A stretch of 64,000 nucleotides of DNA from Enterococcus florum (GCF_004309355.1 NZ_BJCC01000022.1:62001-126000); one strand, 5' to 3'; positions 46,062 through 55,069 are shown, counted from the first letter of the stretch. The notes: generated by a model from the sequence alone, not told the origin. A program made the numbers and translations.

Positions 46062-47555
46062 CTAGAGGCTTTTGTCACAGCCATGTTTCATTTTATGGAC
46101 TTTTTTTGCTTGAATCTCAAACAACAGCGGCGGCAGATCCGCCTCGTAATCGCGGTTAAGGACACTGACCAAAAAATACGGTTTGTCTTGTGTCGGCAGC
46201 AGTTCTTTAAATGTTGTGATATAAAGATCGACTTCTTCGTCAGCTTTGGGGTAGAGAACGATCTCCACAAAGCAAATATTTCTTAAAAAAGCGACCACAT
46301 GCTGTAAATGAAAAAAATTTGAAGAAGAGATCAACCCTACTCGAATGGAAGTTTCACTGCAAGAAAAGAAAGGGATCAGTGTCAGGCAAAGCATATTCGT
46401 AAGTGACTGGTTGACTCCACTCATCCATTTTAAGTCTTTGCGACGACTGATTTTTTTGATCACTTTTTGAACGATGGGACGAATAGAATGATACAAAGCC
46501 GTTTGTTCGAATGAGTGTCGACGAATACTCTCAAAAAAGAGAGGAATCTGCTTTTGCTGGATCCAATAATTCAAAAAAACCCGAGTGATCGAGTGCTGCA
46601 AGGTTTTCTTCAGGGGGTCTTCCATTGGCGGCAAGACGTCTTCAATAACAAAAGTATAAAAATCATTGATCGCCACAAACAAGGGATGACGACGGTTTAA
46701 ATTTTCCTGATAATACTCCTCCATTGGTTCGTTCAAATGAGAAGGACAGGCAATGCAATATGGATAGAAATAAATCAAATAATTAATAAACTCCTGATTA
46801 TGTGAAATTCGTTGAGGTGAAACTAAAAATTCCGACAAATAATTGACAAGTTTGGTTCTTGTTTGAGAAAAGGAAAGATCGTCAAACGGCGAAGGTTCCA
46901 ACAGCTTATTTTGCTCATTTCGTACTCGGCAAACAGCTAACATCAACAGGAATAATTTTGGATGTGTGTATCCTGGCAGCTCATCTGCCAACGCTTCGAC
47001 TAAGGCTTGTTCCGCTTCAAAACTACGCCCATATTGATAAATATCTCCACCTAAAGAAGCGTTCCAGATAATGGCGATGTACAGCAGTCGAATCGTGGAT
47101 TCATTGCCTAAAAGCGTCATGCCCGACACGTTGATTTTGATACCGCAGGAATTGAAATAGCCGCTCAACGGCTGCAGACGGCGTAAGACAGTCGATTTGC
47201 TGATGTAATGCTCTCGGCTGAAGTCAGCCAAGCATTTTTCCGGATAGAACAAACTGGTCAACAAGAACTGGTAGGCAGTGGACTGCTTCAGCTGCTCCAG
47301 CATGAAATTATTAAAGCGGCTGGGATTGCTGGCCCATTTCACGATGGAATTTCCAACCAAGATCGGTTCTTCATTTAACGTTAGTAAAGTGTCGTTCAAT
47401 TCTTCCAAAAGACTCAAAAAAGAAAGATAAGGGTAGTGGAATCGCTGACTAAGTGCATGGACCGAATAGTCGCCTGCGGCTAGTTCTTCCATTTGCTTAA
47501 AGAAAGCAATTTTCTTTTGTTGCTGCTTCGTCAACAAAAATTCTCCAAACAACAC
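46062..47555 (-). CDS. EbpR/Mga-like transcriptional regulator
   Basis: 497 residues, the length of E. faecalis EbpR (about 500). The start is placed at GTG 47555, eight bases after AGGAG; another GTG nine bases upstream overlaps that site. N-terminal helix-turn-helix segments (ALSQRFHYPYLSFLSLLEEL and HYISKSTVLRRLQPL) are followed by a Mga-type helical middle with PRD-like character and a C-terminal EIIB-like fold. It is soluble and basic. In E. faecalis EbpR activates the ebpABC-srtC operon, so this is the likely activator of locus B and possibly locus A. It is convergent with locus B, unlike the usual upstream position. Confidence 0.75.
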   Translation of the reverse strand: MLFGEFLLTKQQQKKIAFFKQMEELAAGDYSVHALSQRFHYPYLSFLSLLEELNDTLLTLNEEPILVGNSIVKWASNPSRFNNFMLEQLKQSTAYQFLLTSLFYPEKCLADFSREHYISKSTVLRRLQPLSGYFNSCGIKINVSGMTLLGNESTIRLLYIAIIWNASLGGDIYQYGRSFEAEQALVEALADELPGYTHPKLFLLMLAVCRVRNEQNKLLEPSPFDDLSFSQTRTKLVNYLSEFLVSPQRISHNQEFINYLIYFYPYCIACPSHLNEPMEEYYQENLNRRHPLFVAINDFYTFVIEDVLPPMEDPLKKTLQHSITRVFLNYWIQQKQIPLFFESIRRHSFEQTALYHSIRPIVQKVIKKISRRKDLKWMSGVNQSLTNMLCLTLIPFFSCSETSIRVGLISSSNFFHLQHVVAFLRNICFVEIVLYPKADEEVDLYITTFKELLPTQDKPYFLVSVLNRDYEADLPPLLFEIQAKKVHKMKHGCDKSL

Positions 47556-48306
47556 GGTTTTCACTCCTATTCACTCAGCTGAATTTCGTCCATTATTTTA
47601 GCACAATCGATGCTTGCTTATAAGATTGTCAGGAGAAGCCTCTGAGTTGAGCCCTTGCGTTTAGTTGCATTAAAATACTGTAATAGCGGGATTTTTTCTG
47701 ATTAAACATTCGATTTTTCGACAGGATGGGGCGAAATAACTTTTTTTCATGCAGGGGCTTTAATTGTTGATTTTTTATACATATGATATGAAGATTCAAT
47801 AGTTTCTTAAGTAATCAAAAAAGAGGTTCTTGGTTAGCGAAAAAAGAAACTCTTTTTCATGGTTTTTTCGTGGTTACTTGGTAGTGATTGGCTGAAAATC
47901 GATTTTTTTACTTTATTTTGTAAGATTCTTTTATTCAAGAAGATTTCTCTGTTTGTCTGTCTCACTATCATTAATAGAGATAGCATCATGTTTTTCTTCT
48001 GTACTTAAAATAGACACACCGTTCAACGTACGTTGAAAAATAGGCTGCACGGGGACCCTCCCACCTAATTTCCTAGGTAGCCTATTAAATGTGCTTTGAG
48101 GAGAAAAAGCATTGACACCTTGTGGATTAGAGACTTTGAGTGACTTGGCGAATGGATCAGATGCGATCCAGATTGCTGTGGAGAAAGGCATGCTTAAATA
48201 AAAAAGAAGTTAATTTTTAATAGTGAGTAGAAAGGGATACAGAAATGGACCGACCATCTTATTGCTGATCGGTCTATTTCTGTGTTTTTGTTTTCATTCA
48301 TAATGA
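47556..48306. other. Spacer between the EbpR-like and DeoR-like genes
   Basis: It includes the probable promoter region of the regulator on the minus strand, a hairpin at 47819-47860 (AAAAAGAGGTTCT/AGAAACTCTTTTT) that can terminate in either direction, and a stretch at 47930-48200 with ambiguous coding look on both strands but no convincing gene. Confidence 0.4.
48241..48288 (+). terminator. Terminator-like hairpin downstream of the DeoR gene
   Basis: AGAAATGGACCGA pairs with a slightly different TCGGTCTATTTCT; the T run follows on the plus strand. It could end transcripts from either side. Confidence 0.5.
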
Positions 48307-49074
48307 TTAGTTAAGAAAGGATACTTTTGAATCGTAGTGATCTTTGACACTTTCGATCAATTGACCATCTGTAATAAGCCAAGTTAGTTGATTCAACGTA
48401 GCAAAGGTAGCGATTGATTTTTTCTCAAATTTGCTACTGTCGATAAGTGCGATCGTCTGAGAAGCCAATTCCACCATTTTTTTCTTCAATTCGACTTCAT
48501 AAAGGTTGAAATCAGAGAGCCCTTCTGTAGCGGAAATTGCATAAGAAGAAGTAAACAACGTATCAATATTTACCTTTTTCAAGATTTCCATTCCTAAAGT
48601 ACCTTCCACCGCATTAGAGGTTCCTTTTACTACACCTCCAATCAGGATCACGGTTAAATTAAGGTTTTCCTTCAAAAGAGAAGCGGTGCGAAGGCCGTTT
48701 GTCAGTACGGTAATTTTTAAGTCAGACTGATGAATAAGCTTGGCCAATTCATAACAGGTGGAGCTGGCATCCAAAATGACACACTCGCCATCATTGATGA
48801 AATGAAACGCTTTTTTTGCAATTTCTGCTTTTTTATCGATATTTTTTTGTTTTCGGATGTCATAATTCTTATCGATCCTTAGCGTATCGTCTTCTTTCGT
48901 GCGTGTCGCCCCGCCATGTGTTCGAATCAGCATGTTGTTATTGCCAAGGTAATTCAGATCGGATCGGATCGTTGCCTTTGAAACGCCTAGTAAATCTGTC
49001 AAATCATTGACGGATACGGATTCTTGTTCCTGTAGTAGTGATAGAATTTTTTCTCTGCGCTGATTTGTATACAT
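48307..49074 (-). CDS. DeoR/GlpR family transcriptional repressor
   Basis: 255 residues. The N-terminal DeoR helix-turn-helix is YTNQRREKILSLLQEQ followed by VSVNDLTDLLGVSKATIRSDL. A sugar-phosphate-sensing domain follows with DASSTCYELA, VLTNGLRT and IGGVV. It is divergent from the tetrulose/triose operon, with about 280 bases between the starts, and is the obvious regulator of it. Direct repeats of AAACGAAA lie in the shared control region. GGAGG lies eight bases from the ATG. It probably represses until a phosphorylated intermediate is bound. Confidence 0.92.
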   Translation of the reverse strand: MYTNQRREKILSLLQEQESVSVNDLTDLLGVSKATIRSDLNYLGNNNMLIRTHGGATRTKEDDTLRIDKNYDIRKQKNIDKKAEIAKKAFHFINDGECVILDASSTCYELAKLIHQSDLKITVLTNGLRTASLLKENLNLTVILIGGVVKGTSNAVEGTLGMEILKKVNIDTLFTSSYAISATEGLSDFNLYEVELKKKMVELASQTIALIDSSKFEKKSIATFATLNQLTWLITDGQLIESVKDHYDSKVSFLN

Positions 49075-49157
49075 GTATGATTCCTCCGAATTAAGTATTG
49101 TTCTTGCATAAAGTATAAACGATTACTTTCGAAATAACAATATTTATTGTTCTTTGC

Positions 49158-49167
49158 TTTCGTTTTG
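49158..49167 (-). promoter_or_regulatory. Candidate DeoR operator near the regulator's own promoter
   Basis: CTTTCGTTTT, the reverse complement of the AAAACGAAAG repeat found at the operon promoter, lies about 85 bases from the regulator's start and could mediate autoregulation. Confidence 0.5.
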
Positions 49168-49270
49168 AAACGGTTGTGTTAACATGCTTTTCTTTTATAG
49201 ATAAGATCTTCTTTTATTTTATATTGAATTTCCCGTATAAATTAGTAAGTCTGAATTGTTTAAATGGTAA

Positions 49271-49324
49271 AAACGAAAATAAACGAAAGTTTGTGTTGAC
49301 AAAACGAAAGTCAACGATTATTAT
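49271..49324 (+). promoter_or_regulatory. Sigma-A promoter and AAACGAAA operator repeats of the tetrulose/triose operon
   Basis: A consensus promoter: TTGACA (49296-49301), 17-base spacer, TATTAT (49319-49324). Direct repeats AAACGAAAAT (49271), AAACGAAAGT (49281) and AAACGAAAGT (49302) surround and overlap it. The third lies between -35 and -10, so a bound repressor would block polymerase. Confidence 0.8.
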
Positions 49325-49355
49325 GAGAGTGTAAAAAGAAAGAGGAGTGAAAAAA

Positions 49356-49805
49356 ATGAAAATTGGTATAGGATCAGATCATAATGCCTTTGAGATGAAA
49401 CATCAGCTGAAATCTTATATTGAGGCTAAGGGAATCGAGGTTGTTGATTACGGTTGTTACTCAACCGCAGAAGTCGATTATCCAGATATTGCTTTCAATG
49501 TAGCAAAGGGAGTTGTTGATCAACAAATTGAACGAGGTATTTTATGCTGTGGTACAGGGATTGGAATGGCCATGGCTGCCAACAAGATTCCTGGTGTGCG
49601 TGCTGCACAAGTGCATGACACTTATTCTGCTGAACGGGCACAACTGAGCAACAATGCTCAGGTGATAACAATGGGTTCTAAAGTTATTGGCTTGGAAGTC
49701 GCAAAGAAGATCGTTGATGAATACCTGTCAGTTACATTTGAAGGTGGAAATTCTGCACGTAAGATCGATCAAATCATGGAAAAAGAAGCAGAGTTCGCTA
49801 AATAA
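49356..49805 (+). CDS. RpiB/LacA/LacB-family sugar-phosphate isomerase
   Basis: 149 residues from ATG 49356; a GTG nine bases upstream overlaps the AGAGGAG site. The family pattern is complete: GIGSDHNAFEMK at the N-terminus, the active-site Cys in ILCCGTGIGMAMAANK, VRAAQVHD with its conserved His, and ERAQLSNNAQV. Members interconvert ribose-5-P/ribulose-5-P, galactose-6-P/tagatose-6-P or erythrulose-4-P/erythrose-4-P. The TIM-like isomerase and dihydroxyacetone-type kinase in the same operon favour the last role here, but this is inference. It is the first gene of a ten-gene operon. Confidence 0.88.
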   Translation: MKIGIGSDHNAFEMKHQLKSYIEAKGIEVVDYGCYSTAEVDYPDIAFNVAKGVVDQQIERGILCCGTGIGMAMAANKIPGVRAAQVHDTYSAERAQLSNNAQVITMGSKVIGLEVAKKIVDEYLSVTFEGGNSARKIDQIMEKEAEFAK

Positions 49806-49820
49806 AAAGGAGAAACTATT

Positions 49821-50465
49821 ATGAAATTTTTTTTAGATACGGCCAATGTAGAAGAAATCAAACGTATCAATGAACTAGGACTGGTTGACGGAGTGACAAC
49901 AAATCCTACGATTATTTCAAAAGAGGGTCGTGATTTCAAAGAAGTCATCACCGAAATTTGCGAATTGATCGACGGTCCTGTCAGTGCAGAAGTCATCGGC
50001 CTAGACACAGAGAGCATGGTAACAGAAGCAAGGGAGATCGCAGCTTGGGCAGATAATGTGGTCGTCAAAATCCCTATGACCGAGGAGGGACTGTGTGCAG
50101 TTCATCTACTGTCTAAAGAAGGTATCAAGACAAACGTAACGTTGATTTTTACGGTGGCGCAAGGGTTAATGGCTGCCAAAGCTGGTGCAACTTATATCAG
50201 CCCCTTTGTCGGGCGTTTAGATGATATTGCAACTGACAGCTTGGCTCTGATTCGCAATCTCAAGAATGTATTGACGACCTATGGCTTTCAATCGGAGATT
50301 ATTTCTGCAAGTATCCGTAGTTTGAAGCACGTCGAAGAAGTTGCAGGAGTCGGCTCTGATATTGCGACGATTCCCGGAGCGCTATTCCCTAAATTATGGT
50401 CGCATCCATTAACGGATAGTGGAATTCAAGCCTTTTTGAAGGACTGGGAAGCTTTTCAAAAGTAA
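49821..50465 (+). CDS. Transaldolase / fructose-6-phosphate aldolase family protein (TalC-like)
   Basis: 214 residues, the length of the short transaldolase/FSA subfamily. [29 protein letters not shown], the Schiff-base lysine K83 in [21 protein letters not shown] and [10 protein letters not shown] are all present. It transfers a dihydroxyacetone unit (transaldolase) or cleaves fructose-6-phosphate. The operon context with transketolase argues for a role in linking erythrose-4-phosphate to hexose and pentose phosphates. AAAGGAG precedes the ATG. Confidence 0.9.
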   Translation: MKFFLDTANVEEIKRINELGLVDGVTTNPTIISKEGRDFKEVITEICELIDGPVSAEVIGLDTESMVTEAREIAAWADNVVVKIPMTEEGLCAVHLLSKEGIKTNVTLIFTVAQGLMAAKAGATYISPFVGRLDDIATDSLALIRNLKNVLTTYGFQSEIISASIRSLKHVEEVAGVGSDIATIPGALFPKLWSHPLTDSGIQAFLKDWEAFQK

Positions 50466-50501
50466 GGAATCTGCTTATAGACAACAAAGGAGGATGAAAC
50501 T

Positions 50502-51272
50502 ATGCGAAAGCCGATCGTAGGAATCAGTTTAAAAATGTATCAGAATCAAATCGATGCTGCACGAAACTTCGCTCACGCGATTGTAGAAGAAGTGGGGGAA
50601 GAGAAAAAGGTGGAGCAATTCATGTGCCCAGGCATGGGTGTCTTGTATCCAGTTGCTATGATTCTAAAAGAGTCGACCATTGGTTTAGGTTCACAAAATA
50701 TTGCACCTGTTTCAAATGGAGCTTATACTGGTGAGTTCTCTATTGAATCCTTAAAGGATATGAAGGGCAGTTACGCAGAGATCGGACATATCGAACGCAG
50801 AACCTATTTTTCGGAATCGGATGATCTAATCAATCAAAAAGTTCGTTTGGCATTGGAACAGGAAGTGACACCTGTATTGTGTATCGGTGAAGTGGAGAAG
50901 ACCGATGATTATGATGCGGTCAAAGCATTGATGAAAAAGCAATTGTTTTTAGATTTGTTTCACCTGTCTAATCAAGAGGCAGCAAAAGTTATTTTGGCTT
51001 ATGAGCCAGCTTGGGCAGTTGGAAAAACCTGTGCAGCAAGTGCAGTCCATGTACATCAAGTCCATCGCTTGATTCGAGAGTGTATCAATGAACTTTATGA
51101 TTCTCAAACAGCAGAAAAAATCCGGATCATCTATGGCGGATCGGTATCTCAGGAGAATGTCAAATTGATCGTGTCAGATCCAAATGTGGATGGGGTCTTT
51201 GTCGGTCGTTTTGGTCATGATCCTAAGCGTTATGCAAGCATCGTTGAAACTGTAAAAAGCATGAAGGAGTGA
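50502..51272 (+). CDS. Triosephosphate isomerase-like enzyme (possible erythrulose-phosphate isomerase)
   Basis: 256 residues with all three catalytic residues of the TIM family: K11, H96 in IGHIERR and E168 in AYEPAWAVGK. It departs from housekeeping TIM in several conserved places: SLKMY for NWKMN, Ile for Ser in the GHSERR motif, and a changed flexible loop 6 (VGKTCAAS). Such TIM paralogues in polyol operons isomerise L-erythrulose-1-phosphate to D-erythrulose-4-phosphate. With RpiB, kinase, transaldolase and transketolase beside it, that reaction is more plausible than duplication of glycolytic TIM. AAGGAGG precedes the ATG. Confidence 0.8.
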   Translation: MRKPIVGISLKMYQNQIDAARNFAHAIVEEVGEEKKVEQFMCPGMGVLYPVAMILKESTIGLGSQNIAPVSNGAYTGEFSIESLKDMKGSYAEIGHIERRTYFSESDDLINQKVRLALEQEVTPVLCIGEVEKTDDYDAVKALMKKQLFLDLFHLSNQEAAKVILAYEPAWAVGKTCAASAVHVHQVHRLIRECINELYDSQTAEKIRIIYGGSVSQENVKLIVSDPNVDGVFVGRFGHDPKRYASIVETVKSMKE

Positions 51273-51276
51273 GTAG

Positions 51277-51660
51277 ATGTTTGGAATTATCTTAGTTTCC
51301 CACAGCCAGAAAATCACTGATGGGACGAAAGAAATGATCGAAGAAATGACTGGAACCAGTGACGCGGTGCGGATCATTTCTGCTGGTGGTACCGGAGATG
51401 GACGTTTGGGCACAAATGCTGTGATGATCATGGAGGCAATCGAAGCACAGACAGACTGTGATCATATCTTGATTTTTTGCGATATTGGAAGCGCTATACT
51501 TAGCTCGGAAACAGCACTTGAGCTAATCGAAGCAGATGAACTGAGGGAAAAAGCGGAGATCATGGACTGTCCGCTGGTAGAAGGCGCCTTTGCGGCAGCT
51601 GTCCAGGCAACAGTGTGTCAGGAAAAGGAAACGATCTTACAGGAACTGGCACAGTTGTGA
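51277..51660 (+). CDS. dhaM: PTS-dependent dihydroxyacetone kinase phosphotransferase subunit DhaM (EIIA-Man-like)
   Basis: 127 residues, only the EIIA-mannose-type domain. The phospho-His is H9 in GIILVSHSQKITDG, and the family segment FCDIGSAILSSETALELI is present. It accepts phosphate from HPr and rephosphorylates ADP bound to DhaL. Short single-domain DhaM is usual in Firmicutes. It begins four bases after the TIM-like gene, so expression is coupled. It means the kinase in this operon uses PEP through the PTS and not ATP. Confidence 0.88.
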   Translation: MFGIILVSHSQKITDGTKEMIEEMTGTSDAVRIISAGGTGDGRLGTNAVMIMEAIEAQTDCDHILIFCDIGSAILSSETALELIEADELREKAEIMDCPLVEGAFAAAVQATVCQEKETILQELAQL

Positions 51661-51740
51661 TCCTTTCTTCAACCGTATAATAACGTCGATAGAAATAGTT
51701 GACGTAAAAAATATCAAAATAGAAATGAGGAGAGAACAGA

Positions 51741-52163
51741 ATGAAGTTTTTAAGAAGCATGTTAGGCTACATGATCGCCGGAACTATTGTAATGGCTGTT
51801 TGGAATGAGTTGGGTAGTTTTGGTATTTTTGGTGGGTATTTGGCGGCCGGAATTATTATTGGACCAATGTGGTTTATGAACCATTACGTAAATTTAACTG
51901 GAAACGAAGACGATGCAGCTTTTGTCGATATGGGACTGGCCATTGGAGTCTGCGGCATCATGCGTGACACGTTGATGCAAGGAACTTCGGCCTTGACCGC
52001 TTCTTTGCCAACGATTGCTTTAGTAGTCGCTGGTGCGGCGTTAGGCGGAATCGTGGCTGCTGCATTTGAAAAGAGTATCTCTGCAGAAAAACAACGGGAA
52101 GCTGCTGCTCCAGAACCTGGTATGACCGAAAAGGAATTGGATCGTTTAGTTGGAGAAGAGTAA
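51741..52163 (+). CDS. Small membrane protein, Lin0368-type putative transporter subunit
   Basis: 140 residues with about four hydrophobic segments (about 6-25, 28-45, 60-80 and 92-112), ending in a charged tail that carries an Asp/Glu-rich end. I recognise the pattern KFLRSMLGYMIAGTIVMAVW, with a MWFMNHYVNL turn, as the Lin0368 family, annotated elsewhere as putative glycerol transporter subunits. It lies between DhaM and DhaK together with a second similar small protein, so a two-component permease for the kinase substrate is the natural inference. AGGAGAGAAC precedes the ATG. Confidence 0.65.
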   Translation: MKFLRSMLGYMIAGTIVMAVWNELGSFGIFGGYLAAGIIIGPMWFMNHYVNLTGNEDDAAFVDMGLAIGVCGIMRDTLMQGTSALTASLPTIALVVAGAALGGIVAAAFEKSISAEKQREAAAPEPGMTEKELDRLVGEE

Positions 52164-52225
52164 CCGACAGTGTTTATTTGATTAGATAAAACCAATAGAA
52201 ATTCACAAAACTAGGAGGAATGAAT

Positions 52226-52567
52226 ATGTCGATAGGTTTAGGGATCGCAACGCTGTGTGGTGGTTTTCTGTTTCCCTTTGTAATCAGAATGGCTTGGGGG
52301 AAAATGGTTGATAGTTGGGGAGCCATCGGTGGATGGATGGCTGCGTTGTTCATCGTTGGAACAGTCTGGTGTATCAACCACGGAATCTCGACGCCGTTGA
52401 TTACTCAGTCGGGAGCCGCTTGGGTGGATCAAGGGCTGGCTGCGGGTGTAGGTGTATGGGTTGCTTCCGTATTGGTTGGTGGCAATGTGAAGAAGTCATT
52501 GCCTAAGATTGCAGCAGCTGTATCAGGTGGCTTGTTGGGCGGAATTTTATTATCTTTATTCTTATAA
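52226..52567 (+). CDS. Second small membrane protein, Lin0368/Lin0369-type putative transporter subunit
   Basis: 113 residues from ATG 52226, which is eight bases from AGGAGG; an ATG six bases upstream is too close. Three to four hydrophobic segments are present, with MAWGKMVDSWGAIGGWMAAL, TVWCINHG and VSGGLLGGILLSLFL at the end. The H-G/N-H after W-x-x-N and the glycine pattern parallel the preceding protein, suggesting that the two are distant relatives forming one membrane complex. Confidence 0.62.
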   Translation: MSIGLGIATLCGGFLFPFVIRMAWGKMVDSWGAIGGWMAALFIVGTVWCINHGISTPLITQSGAAWVDQGLAAGVGVWVASVLVGGNVKKSLPKIAAAVSGGLLGGILLSLFL

Positions 52568-52585
52568 AAAAGGAGACGTAGAAAA

Positions 52586-53578
52586 ATGAAACGATTGATC
52601 AATGATGGCTATGATGTAGTAGAGGAAATGTTAGAAGGCTACGAAGCAGCGAATAAAAATTATGTAAAGATCGACATGGAAAATCGGGTCGTCGTCAGCA
52701 AAATGATGAGTGAAGAACCTCGTGTACGAGTAATTGTCGGGGGTGGTTCTGGTCACGAACCAATGTTTCTAGGGTATGTTGGGAAAGATTTTGCTGATGC
52801 AGCGGTCGTAGGAAATGTGAATACTTCTCCCGCACCAGATGCATGCTATGAGGCAGTAAAGGCTGTCGACAGTGGAAAAGGCTGTCTCTATCTATACGGA
52901 AATTACGCAGGTGATGTAATGAATTTTGATATGGGTGCAGAAATGGCGCTGGAGGAAGACGGCATACGGGTTGAAACGGTGACAACGACGGATGATGTGT
53001 TTTCTGCCAAAGAGAAAAAAGATCGCCGCGGTGTTGCCGGTGATCTACCAGTATTTAAAGTTGCTGGAAGTGCGGCGGCGAAGGGATACGACTTGGATCA
53101 AGTAAAAGCAGTAACTGAAAAGGCTAATGATAATACGTACTCTTTGGGAGTAGCCTTGTCCTCTTCTACATTGCCTGTGACGGGTGAAGCGATCTTTGAA
53201 ATGGATGAAGGTGATATGGAAATCGGGATGGGGATTCACGGTGAGCCTGGAATTGAACGACGAAAAGTGGAAAAGGCGGATAAAATCATTGATGAAATGC
53301 TGACTTATATTTTAGAGGATTCCAAAATTACTTCAGGAGACGAAGTATATGTACTGGTCAACGGCTTAGGAGCTTTACCGGTGATGGATCAATATGTCTG
53401 CTACCGGCGTGTAGACCAGATTCTTAAGGAAAATGGCATTCAGGTACATCGGACAGACGTAGGCAATTTTGCGACATCAATGGATATGGTTGGGATGTCT
53501 GTCACGTTGGTCAAGCTGGATGAAGAGATCAAAGAATTGCTGGATGCTCCATGCGATACTCCTTACTACAAATTATAA
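52586..53578 (+). CDS. dhaK: Dihydroxyacetone kinase subunit DhaK
   Basis: 330 residues, the standard DhaK size. The substrate-binding His is H218 in GMGIHGEPG, which forms a hemiaminal bond with the keto carbon of the substrate. VIVGGGSGHEPMFLGYVG and LYGNYAGDVMNFDMG are family hallmarks. DhaK binds dihydroxyacetone or a related ketose (such as erythrulose) and receives phosphate from DhaL-bound ADP/ATP. Its position beside TIM-like and RpiB-like isomerases suggests a C4 ketose as well as or instead of dihydroxyacetone. AAGGAG precedes the ATG. Confidence 0.92.
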   Translation: MKRLINDGYDVVEEMLEGYEAANKNYVKIDMENRVVVSKMMSEEPRVRVIVGGGSGHEPMFLGYVGKDFADAAVVGNVNTSPAPDACYEAVKAVDSGKGCLYLYGNYAGDVMNFDMGAEMALEEDGIRVETVTTTDDVFSAKEKKDRRGVAGDLPVFKVAGSAAAKGYDLDQVKAVTEKANDNTYSLGVALSSSTLPVTGEAIFEMDEGDMEIGMGIHGEPGIERRKVEKADKIIDEMLTYILEDSKITSGDEVYVLVNGLGALPVMDQYVCYRRVDQILKENGIQVHRTDVGNFATSMDMVGMSVTLVKLDEEIKELLDAPCDTPYYKL

Positions 53579-53594
53579 GAGAGAGGCGAGCCGG

Positions 53595-54236
53595 ATGAAT
53601 GAAAGAACCTTAGATAAACAGTTTTTTGGTAATTGTTTATCAAAAATGGCAGAATTAGCAGAAGAAAATCGTGATTATTGGACTAAGTTGGATTCCGATA
53701 TTGGTGATGGGGATCATGGGATCAATTTAAGCATCGGTTTTCGGGCAGTTTCTGGACAATTGGCCGAGAATTTAGAAAACACCGACGACATCACAGGATT
53801 GTTGAAAAAGTCTGGAATGCTTTTATTAAGCAAGGTCGGTGGTGCCTCAGGACCTTTATACGGCAGCTTTTTCATTAAGATGGGAAAAGACGTTGTCGGG
53901 AAAACGACGATCAATTTTCCCGAATTTGTAGGAATGATCAAAAATGGGGTAGACGCAATCCAATTCCGCGGCAAATCGGAGCTTGGTGAGAAAACGATGT
54001 TGGATGCGTTACTGCCGGGTGTTGCTTACCTCGAAGAGCATATAGAAGAGGAGCCTCTCGTAGTGATGGAACAAGCGGTGGCGATCATGCGAGAAGGAGC
54101 GGAATCCACGATTCCACTGATTGCAAAAAAGGGACGGGCGATGCGTTTGGGAGAGCGTGCCATCGGTCATAAAGATCCTGGATCGGAATCATCATGGATG
54201 CTGATGAATGTCTTTTTAGAAGAAATGAAAAAATAG
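53595..54236 (+). CDS. dhaL: Dihydroxyacetone kinase subunit DhaL
   Basis: 213 residues from ATG 53595, placed behind GAGAGGCGAG; the frame is open further upstream but overlaps dhaK. The Mg/nucleotide site is the Asp cluster DSDIGDGDHG (D33, D35, D38, D40). KVGGASGPLYGSFF and ERAIGHKDPGSES are family motifs. DhaL carries tightly bound ADP that is rephosphorylated by DhaM, and passes the phosphate to the substrate in DhaK. It lies 16 bases after dhaK. Confidence 0.92.
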   Translation: MNERTLDKQFFGNCLSKMAELAEENRDYWTKLDSDIGDGDHGINLSIGFRAVSGQLAENLENTDDITGLLKKSGMLLLSKVGGASGPLYGSFFIKMGKDVVGKTTINFPEFVGMIKNGVDAIQFRGKSELGEKTMLDALLPGVAYLEEHIEEEPLVVMEQAVAIMREGAESTIPLIAKKGRAMRLGERAIGHKDPGSESSWMLMNVFLEEMKK

Positions 54237-54255
54237 GTGAACGGAAGCGATAAAC

Positions 54256-55068
54256 ATGACAAATTTGCAACAGAAATCAACAGAACTTAGAGAATGGATC
54301 CTTCGTTCGCTAGCAGCGGCTGGTTCAGGGCACCCTGGCGGTTCACTTTCAGCTATTGATATTTTGACCCTGCTATACTATCAGGAAATGACAGTCACAC
54401 CAGAGAATTATGAACAAAAAGAACGAGAGCATTTCATATTATCAAAGGGACATGCTGCCCCAGCATTGTATGCGGTCTTAGCGGATAAGGGATTTTTCCC
54501 TAAAGAAGAATTGCTGGACTTGCGCAAGTTTGGCAGCTTCCTGCAAGGACATCCTGATCGGATCAAAACACCAGGGATTGATTCGTCCAGCGGATCGTTA
54601 GGGCAAGGCTTATCGATCGCCAATGGTTTAGCTTTGGCGCAACGATTGGATGGCATTCAAAAGAAAGTATTCGTTTTATTAGGTGACGGTGAATTACAGG
54701 AAGGACAGGTCTGGGAAGCCGCTATGACCACGGCACATTATCGATTGAATCAGGTAATTGCCTTCGTTGATAATAATCGGCTGCAGATCGACGGGACAAA
54801 TCAGGCGATTATGAATGTTGAAGACATTGGAAAAAAATTTTCCGCCTTCAATTGGAATGTACTGACTGCCGATGGGCATGATTTTTATTCACTAACTCAA
54901 GCAGTCAATCAGGCTAAGACTTTTGACCAAGGGCCTAGCGTCATCGTTTGCAAGACGGTCAAAGGAAAGGGAGTCAGCTTTATGGAGAATCAGGTCGGCT
55001 GGCATGGGAAAGCCCCTTCCTTGGAGGAAGCTTCCCAGGCAATTGAAGAGTTAAGGGAGGCGTTTTAG
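54256..55068 (+). CDS. Transketolase, N-terminal (TPP-binding) subunit
   Basis: 270 residues. The thiamine-diphosphate motif GDGELQEGQVWEA ends in FVDNN, and GSGHPGGSLS and SKGHAAPALYA are transketolase hallmarks. It corresponds to the first half of a normal transketolase of about 660 residues, with the second half encoded by the next gene. The pair transfers two-carbon units between ketose and aldose phosphates and would connect tetrose phosphate to the pentose phosphate pathway. The GTGAACGGAAG ribosome region is weak, so coupling to dhaL is likely. Confidence 0.92.
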   Translation: MTNLQQKSTELREWILRSLAAAGSGHPGGSLSAIDILTLLYYQEMTVTPENYEQKEREHFILSKGHAAPALYAVLADKGFFPKEELLDLRKFGSFLQGHPDRIKTPGIDSSSGSLGQGLSIANGLALAQRLDGIQKKVFVLLGDGELQEGQVWEAAMTTAHYRLNQVIAFVDNNRLQIDGTNQAIMNVEDIGKKFSAFNWNVLTADGHDFYSLTQAVNQAKTFDQGPSVIVCKTVKGKGVSFMENQVGWHGKAPSLEEASQAIEELREAF

Positions 55069-55069
55069 C

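Noticed and set aside
47931-48191. Open frame of 86 codons on the minus strand between the EbpR-like and DeoR-like genes
   Set aside because: No ribosome site, no recognisable family, composition unlike neighbours; the plus strand of the same region also has coding-like pieces, so it is not convincing.
48112-48201. Tiny TTG-started frame (29 codons) behind GAGGAG on the plus strand
   Set aside because: The ribosome site spacing is good, but the peptide matches nothing I know and the upstream frame is closed; it could be chance or a gene remnant.
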